From positions 1 to 64,000 of the forward strand of contig JANSXT010000019.1 in the NCBI GenBank assembly GCA_024742765.1: 64,000 bases of DNA, written 5' to 3'. Shown here one piece after another: positions 18,474 through 27,010 of this stretch (position 1 is the first letter of the stretch; every line of letters starts with the position of its first letter). The notes beneath the pieces were generated by a model. The model saw only the letters and a program-made list of their open reading frames with translations, ran no database searches and had not been told where the DNA came from. Made by a program: the position numbers and the translations under genes. Source of the stretch: Phyllobacteriaceae bacterium (GTDB lineage: Bacteria; Pseudomonadota; Alphaproteobacteria; Rhizobiales; Rhizobiaceae).

Positions 18474-20996
18474 ATGCCCGATCTGCTCATCGAACTCTTC
18501 TGCGAGGAAATCCCCGCGCGCATGCAGCGCCGCGCCGCGACCCATTTGCGTGAGGCGCTGACCGGCGCGCTGGTTGATGCCGGGCTGACCTATGAGGGCG
18601 CGCGCGATTATGTGACCCCGCGCCGGCTGACGCTGGATGTGCGCGGGCTCACGGCCCGCTCCGCCGACACCACCGAAGAGCGCAAGGGTCCGCGCGTTGA
18701 TGCGCCTGAAAAGGCCGTTGCCGGCTTTTTGCGCGGTGCAGGCCTGTCTTCGGTCGACGAGGCCGAGGTGCGGTCCGACCCGAAAAAGGGCGATTTCTAT
18801 GTCGCCGTGATCAAACGTGAGGGCCGCTCGGCCGAGGACATCGTCGCCGAAGCCATGCCGGCTATCATCCGCGATTTCCCCTGGCCCAAATCGATGCGCT
18901 GGGGCGCGCCGTCGGCCGAACCGGGCAGCCTGCGCTGGGTGCGGCCGCTGCAATCGATCCTGTGCACCTTCGGCCCGGAAACCGAGGAGCCGGTCGTCAT
19001 CGGTTTCGAAGCGGGCGGCATCTGTTCGGGCAATCAGACGCGCGGCCACCGCTTTCACGCGGGCGAAGCGTTCGCGGTGCGCCGGTTCGACGATTATGCG
19101 GCCGAACTCGAAAAGCGCTTCGTCATCATCGATCCCGAGCGCCGCAAGGAGATGATCGCCGCCGACGCGCGCAATCTGGCCTTTGCCAACGGCGTGGAAC
19201 TGGTCGAGGACGACGCGCTTCTGGACGAGGTGGCCGGGCTGGTCGAATGGCCGGTCGTGCTGATGGGCGAATTTGAGCGCGAGTTTCTCGAAATCCCCGA
19301 CGAAGTGGTGCGCCTGACGATCAAGACCAACCAGAAGTGTTTTGTGTGCCGGGTTGCGCCGTCCACCTCCCCCTTGAGGGGAGGTCGGCGAAGCGAAGCT
19401 GAGCCAGGTGGGGGTCTCGCGCAGGTCGAAAACACCCCCACCCGTCCCGACGCTGACGCGCCGGTCCACCCTCCCCTCAAGGGGGAGGGAGACGCGCAAC
19501 TTTCCAACAAATTCATTCTCGTCGCCAACATCGAGGCAAGCGATGGCGGTGCGGAGATCGCGCGCGGCAACGGCAAGGTGGTGCGCGCGCGGCTGGCCGA
19601 TGCGCTGCATTTCTGGAAAACCGACCAGGCCGACCTGCCCGATCTGGAAAAATACCGCCCGTCAGCCGAAAAGTTCGACCTCGATCTGACAAAGCCGCTC
19701 GACCAGCGCATGGCCAAGCTCGACCATCTGGGCGTGACCTTTCATGCCAAACTCGGCACCCAAGGCGAACGCGTCGCGCGCATCGCCGCGCTCGCCGAAG
19801 AGCTTGTGGACGGCGTGGCGGCAAGCCTGTCCCCTCATCCTGAGGTGCGGGCGACAAGTCACCCTGACCCTTCGAGGCCTGCTTCGCAGGCACCTCAGGA
19901 TGAGGGTGACTTGGGGCTCGCCTCGAAGGGCGAGGGGGCAGGCACGGACCTGCGCCACCTCGCGCGCCGCGCCGCCCATCTCGCCAAGGCCGACCTGACG
20001 ACGGAAATCGTCGGCGAATTCCCGGAAGTGCAGGGCGCGATGGGCGCCATCTATGCCGAACGGCAGGGCGAACATCCCTCGGTCGTCCGCGCCATCGAGG
20101 ATCATTACAAACCGCTCGGCCCGACCGAAAGCGTGCCGACCGACCCGGTCGCCATCGCCGTCGCGCTGGCCGACAAGCTCGATCTTCTGACCGGCTTCTG
20201 GGCGATCGATGAAAAGCCGACGGGTTCGAAAGATCCCTATGCCTTGCGAAGGGCCGCGCTGGGCGTGATCCGGATTGTGCTGGAGAACGGGATCAGGCTG
20301 GCATTGGCGCAGCATCACGTCTCTGCCGATCTCCTCTCCTTCTTCCATGACCGTCTCAAGGTCTATCTGCGTGACAAGGGCGCGCGGCATGACCTGATCG
20401 ACGCGGTGTTGGCGGCAGGCGCCTCCCTCCCCCTTGAGGGGAGGATCGCTGCCAGCGAAGCGCCGCAGCGGGGTGGGGGTCGCGCGCAGACCGGCAATAC
20501 CCCCACCCGTCCCGACGCTGACGCGCCGGTCCACCCTCCCCTCAAGGGGGAGGAAGACGCGTCGGCCAACGACGATCTGCTGATCATCGTGCGCAAGGTC
20601 GAGGCGCTGCAAAAGCTGCTCGACAGCGAGACCGGTGCGAACCTGCGCGTGGGCACGGAACGGGCGCTCAACATCCTCGCCGCCGAGGAGAAAAAGGATG
20701 GCGCGGGCGCGTTCGACCGGCCCGTGGACAAATCGCTCCTCTCCGAACCGGCGGAAAAGGAACTGGCCAACGTCATCGAGGCCGTTGCCGGCCATGTCGA
20801 CGATCATGTCGCGCGCGAGGATTATGAAGGCGCGTTCGCCGTGCTCGCCGAACTTAGGCCGGCGGTCGATGCGTTCTTCGATACGGTCATGGTCAATGCC
20901 GACGACGCCAAGGTGCGGGCCAACCGGCTGGCGATCCTCGCCGGCCTGCGGACGGTCACCCGCAAGCTCGCCGATTTTTCCAGGATCGCCGGATAG
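18474..20996 (+). CDS. glyS: Glycyl-tRNA synthetase beta subunit carrying three in-frame repeat insertions
   Basis: The tRNA-binding subunit of glycyl-tRNA synthetase. Family landmarks are intact: [20 protein letters not shown] at the start, [38 protein letters not shown], and a C-terminal anticodon-binding helix bundle. The product is 840 residues where relatives have roughly 690-720. The surplus is three inserts at about residues 297-339, 453-488 and 650-693, all encoded by palindromic repeats annotated separately. Each falls in a loop between conserved segments and keeps the frame with no stop codon. The gene is essential, so the enzyme presumably works with these proline/glycine-rich loops. 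glyQ lies 4.6 kb upstream. Confidence 0.95.
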   Translation: MPDLLIELFCEEIPARMQRRAATHLREALTGALVDAGLTYEGARDYVTPRRLTLDVRGLTARSADTTEERKGPRVDAPEKAVAGFLRGAGLSSVDEAEVRSDPKKGDFYVAVIKREGRSAEDIVAEAMPAIIRDFPWPKSMRWGAPSAEPGSLRWVRPLQSILCTFGPETEEPVVIGFEAGGICSGNQTRGHRFHAGEAFAVRRFDDYAAELEKRFVIIDPERRKEMIAADARNLAFANGVELVEDDALLDEVAGLVEWPVVLMGEFEREFLEIPDEVVRLTIKTNQKCFVCRVAPSTSPLRGGRRSEAEPGGGLAQVENTPTRPDADAPVHPPLKGEGDAQLSNKFILVANIEASDGGAEIARGNGKVVRARLADALHFWKTDQADLPDLEKYRPSAEKFDLDLTKPLDQRMAKLDHLGVTFHAKLGTQGERVARIAALAEELVDGVAASLSPHPEVRATSHPDPSRPASQAPQDEGDLGLASKGEGAGTDLRHLARRAAHLAKADLTTEIVGEFPEVQGAMGAIYAERQGEHPSVVRAIEDHYKPLGPTESVPTDPVAIAVALADKLDLLTGFWAIDEKPTGSKDPYALRRAALGVIRIVLENGIRLALAQHHVSADLLSFFHDRLKVYLRDKGARHDLIDAVLAAGASLPLEGRIAASEAPQRGGGRAQTGNTPTRPDADAPVHPPLKGEEDASANDDLLIIVRKVEALQKLLDSETGANLRVGTERALNILAAEEKKDGAGAFDRPVDKSLLSEPAEKELANVIEAVAGHVDDHVAREDYEGAFAVLAELRPAVDAFFDTVMVNADDAKVRANRLAILAGLRTVTRKLADFSRIAG
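19363..19490. repeat. Palindromic repeat, family A, copy 1 (inside glyS)
   Basis: The left end CTCCCCCTTGAGGGGAG and the right end CTCCCCTCAAGGGGGAG are reverse complements of each other, and each end can also fold on itself. Inside them GTGGGGGT pairs with ACCCCCAC. The right half shares 55 identical bases (19434-19488) with copy 2 at 20499-20553. It is read through in the glyS frame as a proline/glycine-rich peptide. Confidence 0.9.
19833..19938. repeat. Palindromic repeat, family B, copy 1 (inside glyS)
   Basis: The core blocks CATCCTGAGGTGC, CCTCAGGATGAGG and CCTCGAAGGGCGAGG are shared with the copies at 27819 and 34727. An inner arm of 11 bp (CAAGTCACCCT at 19855-19865 with AGGGTGACTTG at 19903-19913) is specific to this copy. 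The outer flanks GCCTGTCCCCTC and GAGGGGGCAGGC also nearly pair. It is translated in frame within glyS. Confidence 0.88.
20423..20554. repeat. Palindromic repeat, family A, copy 2 (inside glyS)
   Basis: It has the same end structure as copy 1 (CTCCCCCTTGAGGGGAG left, CTCCCCTCAAGGGGGAG right, with GTGGGGGT and ACCCCCAC inside). The left halves of the two copies differ more than the right halves. The 55-base identical block lies exactly 1065 bp (355 codons) from that of copy 1, so both copies encode the same peptide [18 protein letters not shown]. Confidence 0.9.
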
Positions 20997-20997
20997 C

Positions 20998-21022
20998 AAA
21001 ACGCCCGGCGCGAGCCGGGCGT
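20998..21022 (-). terminator. Terminator for the minus-strand gene at 21049-21435
   Basis: A 9-bp perfect stem (ACGCCCGGC/GCCGGGCGT) with a 4-base loop. On the minus strand it is followed by a run of T; on the plus strand the same hairpin directly follows the glyS stop but lacks a T tract. Confidence 0.8.
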
Positions 21023-21048
21023 CGTGATGGGCATGTTTGCGGGCGCAA

Positions 21049-21435
21049 TCAGCGCAACTGGACGTCGCCGAGCACCTGGTCGCGGATCGCATCCTCGACG
21101 ATCAATTCGCGCATCCTGTCATTGTCGATGGTGCCGATGCCGCCGCCTTGCGAATAGAGCGGCTCTTCATCATCGTCTTCGACCTCGGCGCGATCGTCGT
21201 CCTGCGCCTCCTCGGGCGCCTCTTCCGTCATCGGTGCGTTGAGGACCAGAGGCGGCGCAGTGCCAGACGGCGCGGAGATGACGACCGGCTCTTCGCCCGG
21301 CACGTCGTCGAACTCGAAGAAGAGGACCGAGGGCAGGGCGCTGTCCTCGTAGATCGTGTATCCGGCCGTCGCGGGCGCGGCCATGATGGCGCAGAGCGCG
21401 GTTCCAGCGGCGAGTGCTGACAGGCGGTTTTTCAT
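21049..21435 (-). CDS. Small exported acidic protein, unknown
   Basis: A 128-residue protein that I do not recognise. It has a signal peptide (MKNRLSALAAGTALCAIMAAPATAG) and then a strongly acidic middle (EEAPEEAQDDDRAEVEDDDEEP) between two ordered stretches. The C-terminal part contains SQGGGIGTIDNDRMRELIVEDAIRDQV, which could form a helix. The ATG at 21435 was chosen because GGGA stands 9 bases upstream and gives a good signal peptide; an ATG three codons earlier is possible. It has its own terminator and lies between glyS and the threonylcarbamoyl-AMP synthase gene, pointing away from the latter. Probably periplasmic. Confidence 0.7.
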   Translation of the reverse strand: MKNRLSALAAGTALCAIMAAPATAGYTIYEDSALPSVLFFEFDDVPGEEPVVISAPSGTAPPLVLNAPMTEEAPEEAQDDDRAEVEDDDEEPLYSQGGGIGTIDNDRMRELIVEDAIRDQVLGDVQLR

Positions 21436-21521
21436 GGAGCCCATTCCCGGTTTTCGTGTATGACCGCCGGCAAGATTATGCCCATGTGGTTGAGATGGTG
21501 TTGCCCGACGTGGCTAACGAG

Positions 21522-22514
21522 ATGTTAACCCGGCGCCCCGCGACCCGGCCCGTCATCGTGCCCGCCGATGACCGGGGCATTGGCCGCGCCGCGCGCCTTC
21601 TGGCCGATGGCGAGATCGCCGCCCTGCCGACCGAAACCGTCTATGGTCTGGCCGCCGACGCGACCAATGGCGAAGCGGTAGCGCGCATCTTCGCGGCCAA
21701 GGCCCGGCCGCGCTTTAACCCGCTCATCTGCCATGTTGACGGGCTGGAGATGGCGCGTGGTTTCGCCAAGTTCAGCCCACTGGCCGAGCGGCTTGCGGAA
21801 ACGTTCTGGCCCGGCCCCCTGACGCTCGTTGTGCCGCTCGCCGAAGGCGCGGCCATCCATCCGCTGGTGACTGCCGGGCTCGATACGGTGGCGGTGCGCA
21901 TGCCGCGCGGCGTCGCACGCGACGTGATTTCCGCGCTCGGCCGACCGATCGCCGCACCCAGCGCCAACAGGTCGGGAAAAATCAGCCCGACCACGGCGCG
22001 CGCGGTGCTCGACAGCCTTGGCGATGCGGTGCCGATGATCCTCGATGCAGGGCCGGCGCGCGTCGGTGTCGAATCCACCATCATCGATCTGTCCGGCCAA
22101 GCACCGGTCTGCCTGCGGCCGGGCGGCGTCGCTGTGACCGAGATCGAGCGGGCGATCGGCCAGCCGGTGGCGCGCGCCGGCGCCGATGCGGCGATCAGCG
22201 CGCCGGGCATGCTGCGCTCGCACTATGCGCCGGGACTGCCGGTGCGCCTGAATGCAACCGATGTGCGGCCCGGTGAAGCGCTTCTTGCCTTCGGGCCGGA
22301 CGGCATCGCCGGCGCGGACAATGCCGCAGCGATTGCCAACCTGTCGCCGGCCGGAGACCTCACGGAGGCGGCCGCCAACCTGTTTGCGATGCTCGATCAA
22401 CTCGACAGATCCGGTGCCACGGCAATCGCGGTCATGCCGATCCCGAGCGAGGGGCTCGGAGAAGCGATCAATGACCGGCTGGCTCGAGCGGCGGCGCCGC
22501 GCGAGGCGTCATGA
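21522..22514 (+). CDS. L-threonylcarbamoyladenylate synthase (Sua5 type)
   Basis: It makes threonylcarbamoyl-AMP for the t6A modification of ANN-decoding tRNAs. The 330-residue product has an N-terminal YrdC domain (LPTETVYGLAADATN, KARPRFNPLICHV, PSANRSGKISPT) and a C-terminal Sua5 domain (after about residue 215, SAPGMLRSHYAPGLPVRL), so it is the long Sua5 form and not the short YrdC form. The start is uncertain: ATG at 21522 and ATG at 21495 are both in frame and neither has a good ribosome-binding site. It ends with an ATGA overlap on the next gene. Confidence 0.92.
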   Translation: MLTRRPATRPVIVPADDRGIGRAARLLADGEIAALPTETVYGLAADATNGEAVARIFAAKARPRFNPLICHVDGLEMARGFAKFSPLAERLAETFWPGPLTLVVPLAEGAAIHPLVTAGLDTVAVRMPRGVARDVISALGRPIAAPSANRSGKISPTTARAVLDSLGDAVPMILDAGPARVGVESTIIDLSGQAPVCLRPGGVAVTEIERAIGQPVARAGADAAISAPGMLRSHYAPGLPVRLNATDVRPGEALLAFGPDGIAGADNAAAIANLSPAGDLTEAAANLFAMLDQLDRSGATAIAVMPIPSEGLGEAINDRLARAAAPREAS

Positions 22515-23920
22515 AGGACGATCTGCGCAACCGGTTCGTCGCGATTGTCGGCAAGGCAAATGCGGCCACCGCCGACGACGAGATCGCGCCGCACCTGCGC
22601 GAATGGCGCGCCCGCTGGACGGGCGCCGCCGCCGCGGTCCTCAAGCCGGGCGCGACAGCCGAGGTCTCCGCGATCCTGAAGCTTGCAAGCGAAACCGGCA
22701 CGCCGGTCGTGCCGCAGGGCGGCAACACCGGCCTGGTCGGCGGGCAGGTCCCGGACGCATCGGGCAATGCGATCATCGTCTCCACGAACCGGCTCAACGG
22801 AATCCGCGCCATCGATCCGGACGGGGACACGATGACGGTCGAGGCGGGTGTCGTCCTGCAAACCATTCAGGAAACCGCCGACGCTCATGACCGGCTTTTT
22901 CCGCTGTCGCTCGCCGCGCAGGGCTCGGCCCAGATCGGCGGGAACCTGTCGACCAATGCGGGCGGCACCGGTGCGCTCGCCTATGGCGTCGCACGCGATC
23001 TGTGCCTGGGCCTCGAAGTCGCGCTGCCGAACGGCGACGTGCTCGATGATCTCAACCGGCTGAAGAAGAACAACACCGGCTATGATCTGCGCGATCTGTT
23101 CATCGGCGCCGAGGGCACGCTGGGCATCATCACCGCCGCCGTGTTGAAGCTCCATCCCAAGCCGCGCGGGCGTGCGGCAGCTTTTCTCGCCGTGCCGTCG
23201 CCAGAGGCCGCGCTCACTTTCTTCCGGCAGGCCCGGTCCCGGTGCGGCCCGTCGCTGACCACGTTCGAACTGATGGCGCGCATGGGCATAGACTTCACCG
23301 TCCGCCATATGCAGGGCGCCCGCGATCCGCTCGATCGGGCCTATCCCTGGTATGTGCTGATCGAACTGTCGTCCGGACGGTCGGAGGCGGACGCGCGCGC
23401 CGAACTCGACCATCTGGTCGAAACCGGTTTCGGTGAGGGGACGCTCGTGGACGGCGTTGTCGCCGAAAGCGAAGCCCAGCTCCTGTCTCTGTGGCATCTG
23501 CGCGAAGCCATGTCCGAAAGCCAGGTCCCGGAAGGCGGCTCCATCAAGCACGACATTTCCGTGCCCGTTGCGGCCATTCCGGCCTTTCTCGAAGAAGCGG
23601 GCAAGGCGGTGGCGGCGATCGTGCCGGATGCGCGCCCGTGCCCGTTCGGCCACATGGGCGACGGCAATTTGCACTACAACATCTCCCAGCCGGTCGGCTG
23701 GCAAAAGGCCGATTTCCTGGCGCTGACTGACCAGATCACACCGGCGGTTCATGCCATCGTGCGGGCCCATGACGGCTCGATTTCCGCCGAGCATGGCATC
23801 GGTCAGATGAAGCGCGATGAACTGGCCGAAGTGAAATCGCCGGTCGCGCTCGATCTGATGCGGCGCATCAAGACCGCCTTCGATCCGGCCGGCATCATGA
23901 ACCCCGGCAAGGTTCTGTAG
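22511..23920 (+). CDS. FAD-linked oxidase, GlcD / D-2-hydroxyglutarate dehydrogenase type
   Basis: A 469-residue flavoprotein of the VAO/PCMH fold that oxidises a D-2-hydroxy acid; D-lactate, glycolate and D-2-hydroxyglutarate are the usual substrates, and I cannot choose between them. FAD-binding signature: VVPQGGNTGLVGG at residues 66-78. Metal/substrate-site motifs typical of the D2HGDH branch: HMGDGNLHYN near 381-390 and SAEHGIGQMKR near 425-435. There are no iron-sulfur motifs, so it is not the ferredoxin-linked GlcF type. Coupled to the Sua5 gene by an ATGA overlap; the tail converges with a small minus-strand gene 9 bases away. Confidence 0.92.
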   Translation: MKDDLRNRFVAIVGKANAATADDEIAPHLREWRARWTGAAAAVLKPGATAEVSAILKLASETGTPVVPQGGNTGLVGGQVPDASGNAIIVSTNRLNGIRAIDPDGDTMTVEAGVVLQTIQETADAHDRLFPLSLAAQGSAQIGGNLSTNAGGTGALAYGVARDLCLGLEVALPNGDVLDDLNRLKKNNTGYDLRDLFIGAEGTLGIITAAVLKLHPKPRGRAAAFLAVPSPEAALTFFRQARSRCGPSLTTFELMARMGIDFTVRHMQGARDPLDRAYPWYVLIELSSGRSEADARAELDHLVETGFGEGTLVDGVVAESEAQLLSLWHLREAMSESQVPEGGSIKHDISVPVAAIPAFLEEAGKAVAAIVPDARPCPFGHMGDGNLHYNISQPVGWQKADFLALTDQITPAVHAIVRAHDGSISAEHGIGQMKRDELAEVKSPVALDLMRRIKTAFDPAGIMNPGKVL

Positions 23921-23929
23921 GTCGGGCTG

Positions 23930-24121
23930 TCAGTCGTCGTCGCGGGCCGGCCGGTATTCGCCCGTCACAGGGTCCTTGACCAGCGTTCCGACCGCTTTCG
24001 TCTTGGCTTCCTTCTCGGCGCGGCGCACGCGGGCCGACACTTTTTCCGCTTCGCGAACGAACGCCTTGTAGCCCAGATAGCCGACCACGGCCACGGCGGC
24101 AAAGAACAGAAGCTGGGGCAC
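23930..24121 (-). CDS. Small membrane-anchored protein, unknown
   Basis: A 63-residue protein with one N-terminal membrane helix (PQLLFFAAVAVVGYLGYKAF) and a charged, lysine/arginine/glutamate-rich tail ending VKDPVTGEYRPARDDD. The start is taken as GTG at 24121, because GGGAGG stands 5 bases before it; the frame is open upstream to an ATG at 24166 inside sppA. It follows the SppA-like peptidase gene by 23 bases in the same direction, so it is probably read from the same transcript. The KDPVTGEYRP ending recurs in small rhizobial membrane proteins. Function unknown. Confidence 0.72.
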   Translation of the reverse strand: MPQLLFFAAVAVVGYLGYKAFVREAEKVSARVRRAEKEAKTKAVGTLVKDPVTGEYRPARDDD

Positions 24122-24144
24122 GGTCACCTCCCTCGTCGGTGCGC

Positions 24145-25017
24145 TCAAAGGCCGTACCGGTTCCAAAGAGCACGTTCCTCAAGCGCCGACAAGAGACCGC
24201 TTGCGGCATGCGAGGTCAGCACCGACGGATCGATGCCGCCGAGCCCGGTCACGCCCGGTTGCGGGCGGCGGCCGAACAGGCCGCGCGGCATGGTCACGAG
24301 GCGCAATTGCGCCTTGTCGCCGAAACGCTGCTTGATGAAGGCGCGCATGTCGCCCAGATGATCGACCAGGCCCAGGTCCCGGGCGCTGTTGCCCGCCCAG
24401 AACCGGCCGGTGAACAGGTCCGGATCGTCTTTGAGCTTGTCGCCGCGCCGTTCTCTGACCAGATCGATGAAGGTCTGGTGCACTTCAAGCTGCAGCGCTT
24501 TGAGGCGCTCGACATCGTCTTCCTTTTCCGGCTGGAACGGATCGAGCGTCGACTTGTTCTGGCCGGCCGTGTAGACACGCCGCTCGACGCCGATCTTCTT
24601 GATCGCCTCGGTGAAACCGAAGCCGGCCGAGATCACGCCGATCGAGCCAACGATCGAGGAGGGGTCCGCGATGATCTCGTCGCCGGCGACCGCGATCATG
24701 TAGCCACCCGATGCCGCCACATCCTCGGTAAAGACCAGAACCGGCTTGTTCTTTTCCGCCGCCAGATCGCGGATGCGCTTGTGGATCAGCCGCGACTGGA
24801 CCGGCGAGCCGCCCGGCGAATTGACGCTGATCGCCACCGCCGGCGCCTGCTTGACGGCGAAGGCGCGCTCCAGAGCCGGCGCGACAGCGGCCAGCGACAG
24901 CACCGGCTGCAGCGGCGATCCGCTTGCGGCGATCATCCCGCGCAGGCGCACGACCGGAATGATCGGAACGGACTTGCGGAACCGCGCCGGCAGAAACCGC
25001 GTCATCATCTCTTTCAA
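24145..25017 (-). CDS. sppA: S49 family signal peptide peptidase (SppA-like)
   Basis: A membrane-associated serine protease that digests cleaved signal peptides. The 290-residue product is the short, single-domain form. The catalytic pair is visible: Ser103 in DVAASGGYM and Lys155 in AGQNKSTLDPF. The oxyanion region is ISVNSPGGSPVQS. A clear N-terminal membrane helix is absent; only a moderately hydrophobic stretch (about 16-30) is present, so it may be soluble or peripheral. A small membrane protein gene follows on the same strand and could be its anchor or partner, which is inference. The pair is a common rhizobial arrangement. Confidence 0.9.
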   Translation of the reverse strand: MKEMMTRFLPARFRKSVPIIPVVRLRGMIAASGSPLQPVLSLAAVAPALERAFAVKQAPAVAISVNSPGGSPVQSRLIHKRIRDLAAEKNKPVLVFTEDVAASGGYMIAVAGDEIIADPSSIVGSIGVISAGFGFTEAIKKIGVERRVYTAGQNKSTLDPFQPEKEDDVERLKALQLEVHQTFIDLVRERRGDKLKDDPDLFTGRFWAGNSARDLGLVDHLGDMRAFIKQRFGDKAQLRLVTMPRGLFGRRPQPGVTGLGGIDPSVLTSHAASGLLSALEERALWNRYGL

Positions 25018-25157
25018 GGCAAGACCCCTTTATGGTGTTGGCCACCTATGTAAGTTGGCATCGCCGCCGTGCAATGGGCGCCGATCGTTGGTTCCTGTCC
25101 GCGATACGGATAGGATGGCGGACAGGGATGCGATCATCGTGCGGTGCTACGGCGCAA

Positions 25158-25173
25158 TTGACGTTTACGTAAA
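25158..25173. promoter_or_regulatory. Candidate MerR-type operator before the acyl-CoA dehydrogenase gene
   Basis: TTGACGTTTACGTAAA contains the perfect 10-bp palindrome TTTACGTAAA. From memory it resembles the LiuR-type (MerR family) operators described for acid and branched-chain amino acid degradation genes in proteobacteria. It lies 60 bases before the dehydrogenase start in a 216-base gap. Confidence 0.5.
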
Positions 25174-25233
25174 AAGTCGTTAGCGCTGTCAGAACGCGTA
25201 CGCGCCATCGAACGGCGGTTCAGGGAGGCACAC

Positions 25234-27009
25234 ATGTATCGGGCACCGGTCGACGAGATCACCCATGCGCTCAAGGCGGTTTCAGGCCTTGGCGACGCCA
25301 TCGAAGACGGCAAGGCCGGCGATCTGTCGGCCGATCTGATCGATGCGATCCTGGAAGAGGCGGGCAAGTTCGCCACCGACCGCATCGCCCCGCTGCATCT
25401 GCCCTCGGATCGTGAAGGTTCGCGGCTCGATGGCGGTGATGTCACGACGCCGGAGGGCTGGAAGCAGGCCTATCTGGACTGGATCGAGGGCGGCTGGAAC
25501 GCCTTGCCCGGCCCCGAGGATCATGGCGGCCAGGGCCTGCCCATGTCGCTTGCCATGGCGGCGATGGAAATGTGGAATTCCGGCTCGATCGCCTTCGCGC
25601 TGTGCCCGACCCTGACCATGGGCGCGATCGAGGCGCTGGAACTGCATGCAACCGACGCGTTGCGCGCCACCTATCTCGACAAGCTCGTCTCCGGCGAATG
25701 GACCGGCACGATGAACCTGACCGAGCCGCAGGCCGGCTCGGACCTTGGGGCGCTCAAGACCCGTGCCGAACCCGTCGGTGACGGGACCTACCGCATCTTC
25801 GGCCAGAAGATTTACATCACCTATGGTGAGCACGACATGACGGACAATATCGTCCATCTCGTGCTTGCGCGGCTGCCCGATGCGCCGGCCGGCACGCGCG
25901 GCATTTCGCTGTTCCTGGTGCCCAAATTCCTCGTCAATGAAGACGGTTCGATCGGCACCCGAAACGATGTGTTCTGCAACGGGCTTGAACACAAATTGGG
26001 CATTCACGCCTCGCCCACCTGCACGATGATCTTCGGCGACGGTAAGCATGGCGAAACCCCCGGCGCGATCGGCTGGCTGGTCGGCGAGGAGAATCGCGGC
26101 CTGAACTGCATGTTCACGATGATGAACAATGCGCGCCTCGCCGTCGGCATCCAGGGCGTCGCGGTTGCGGAAGCGGCCACACAAAAAGCCATCGCCTATG
26201 CCAACGAACGCACGCAGGGCCGTGCGCCGGGCTGGACCGGCGACGGCATGAGCCCGATCGTCCATCACCCGGACGTGCAGCGCAACCTCCTGACGATGAA
26301 GACGCTGACCGGCGCGGCGCGCGCCATTTGCTATGCCTGCGCGCACGCGCTCGACATGGCGCGTGTCGGCACCGACGAGGAAAGAAAGTTCTGGAGCGAG
26401 CGCGCGGGTCTGCTGACACCGATCGCAAAGGCGTTTTCCACCGACATCGGATCGGAAGTCGCATCGCTCGGCGTGCAGGTGCATGGCGGCATGGGCTTTA
26501 TCGAGGAAGCGGGCGCCGCCATCTTTATGCGCGACGCCCGGATCACCCAGATCTATGAGGGCACCAACGGCATCCAGGCGATCGATCTGGTGCAGCGCAA
26601 GCTGCCGCTGTCGGACGGCGCATGCGTTGCGGCCTATCTCGACGAGCTCGACGGTGTCCTCGAAAAGCTGCGCGCCTCCAACGACACGCGCTTTGGTGAA
26701 GCCGGCCGCTATCTGGAAGCGGCGATGGCCGATCTGCGCGCCGCGACTGACTGGATGATGGCAAAGATGGCCGAGGGCGAGAAACAGGCGGTGCTCGCCG
26801 CCGCAACGCCCTACCAGCATCTGTTCGGACTGACTGCCGGCGGCGTCTATCTAGTCAAGGGCGCGCTTGGCTCTGCCAATGGCACGGACCGCGCCTCTCC
26901 GGCGCGCTTCTACGCGGAAAACCTGGTCGGCCAGTCGGGCGCGCTGCGCGACCGGGTCGAACAGGGCGCGGCGAGCCTCGCCGCCGCCGGCGAAGCGCTG
27001 GTGGCCTGA
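25234..27009 (+). CDS. Acyl-CoA dehydrogenase, long DmdC/FadE5-like subfamily
   Basis: An FAD enzyme that introduces a trans-2 double bond into an acyl-CoA. At 591 residues it is about 200 longer than the common type; the extra length is an N-terminal extension and a C-terminal helical domain, as in DmdC (3-methylmercaptopropionyl-CoA dehydrogenase) and FadE5-type enzymes. Visible motifs: GPEDHGGQGLP, the flavin-site block MNLTEPQAGSDLG (about 160-172), VHGGMGFIEEAG and YEGTNGIQAID (about 440-450). The substrate cannot be assigned, and annotation as DmdC would be over-precise. A crotonase gene follows after one base, so the two are co-translated. Confidence 0.92.
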   Translation: MYRAPVDEITHALKAVSGLGDAIEDGKAGDLSADLIDAILEEAGKFATDRIAPLHLPSDREGSRLDGGDVTTPEGWKQAYLDWIEGGWNALPGPEDHGGQGLPMSLAMAAMEMWNSGSIAFALCPTLTMGAIEALELHATDALRATYLDKLVSGEWTGTMNLTEPQAGSDLGALKTRAEPVGDGTYRIFGQKIYITYGEHDMTDNIVHLVLARLPDAPAGTRGISLFLVPKFLVNEDGSIGTRNDVFCNGLEHKLGIHASPTCTMIFGDGKHGETPGAIGWLVGEENRGLNCMFTMMNNARLAVGIQGVAVAEAATQKAIAYANERTQGRAPGWTGDGMSPIVHHPDVQRNLLTMKTLTGAARAICYACAHALDMARVGTDEERKFWSERAGLLTPIAKAFSTDIGSEVASLGVQVHGGMGFIEEAGAAIFMRDARITQIYEGTNGIQAIDLVQRKLPLSDGACVAAYLDELDGVLEKLRASNDTRFGEAGRYLEAAMADLRAATDWMMAKMAEGEKQAVLAAATPYQHLFGLTAGGVYLVKGALGSANGTDRASPARFYAENLVGQSGALRDRVEQGAASLAAAGEALVA

Positions 27010-27010
27010 C

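Noticed and set aside
19363..20554. The repeats in glyS as a CRISPR array
   Set aside because: Only two copies of one family and one of another, widely spaced, translated in frame, and with palindromic arms; no regular spacers or cas genes.
18474..20996. glyS as a pseudogene because of its odd length
   Set aside because: The frame is open throughout, all family motifs are present and the extra residues match the repeat elements exactly.
25234..27009. The long acyl-CoA dehydrogenase as a definite DmdC of DMSP breakdown
   Set aside because: Length and layout fit the DmdC/FadE5 class, but no DmdB, DmdD or other DMSP gene is nearby and the substrate residues cannot be judged by eye.
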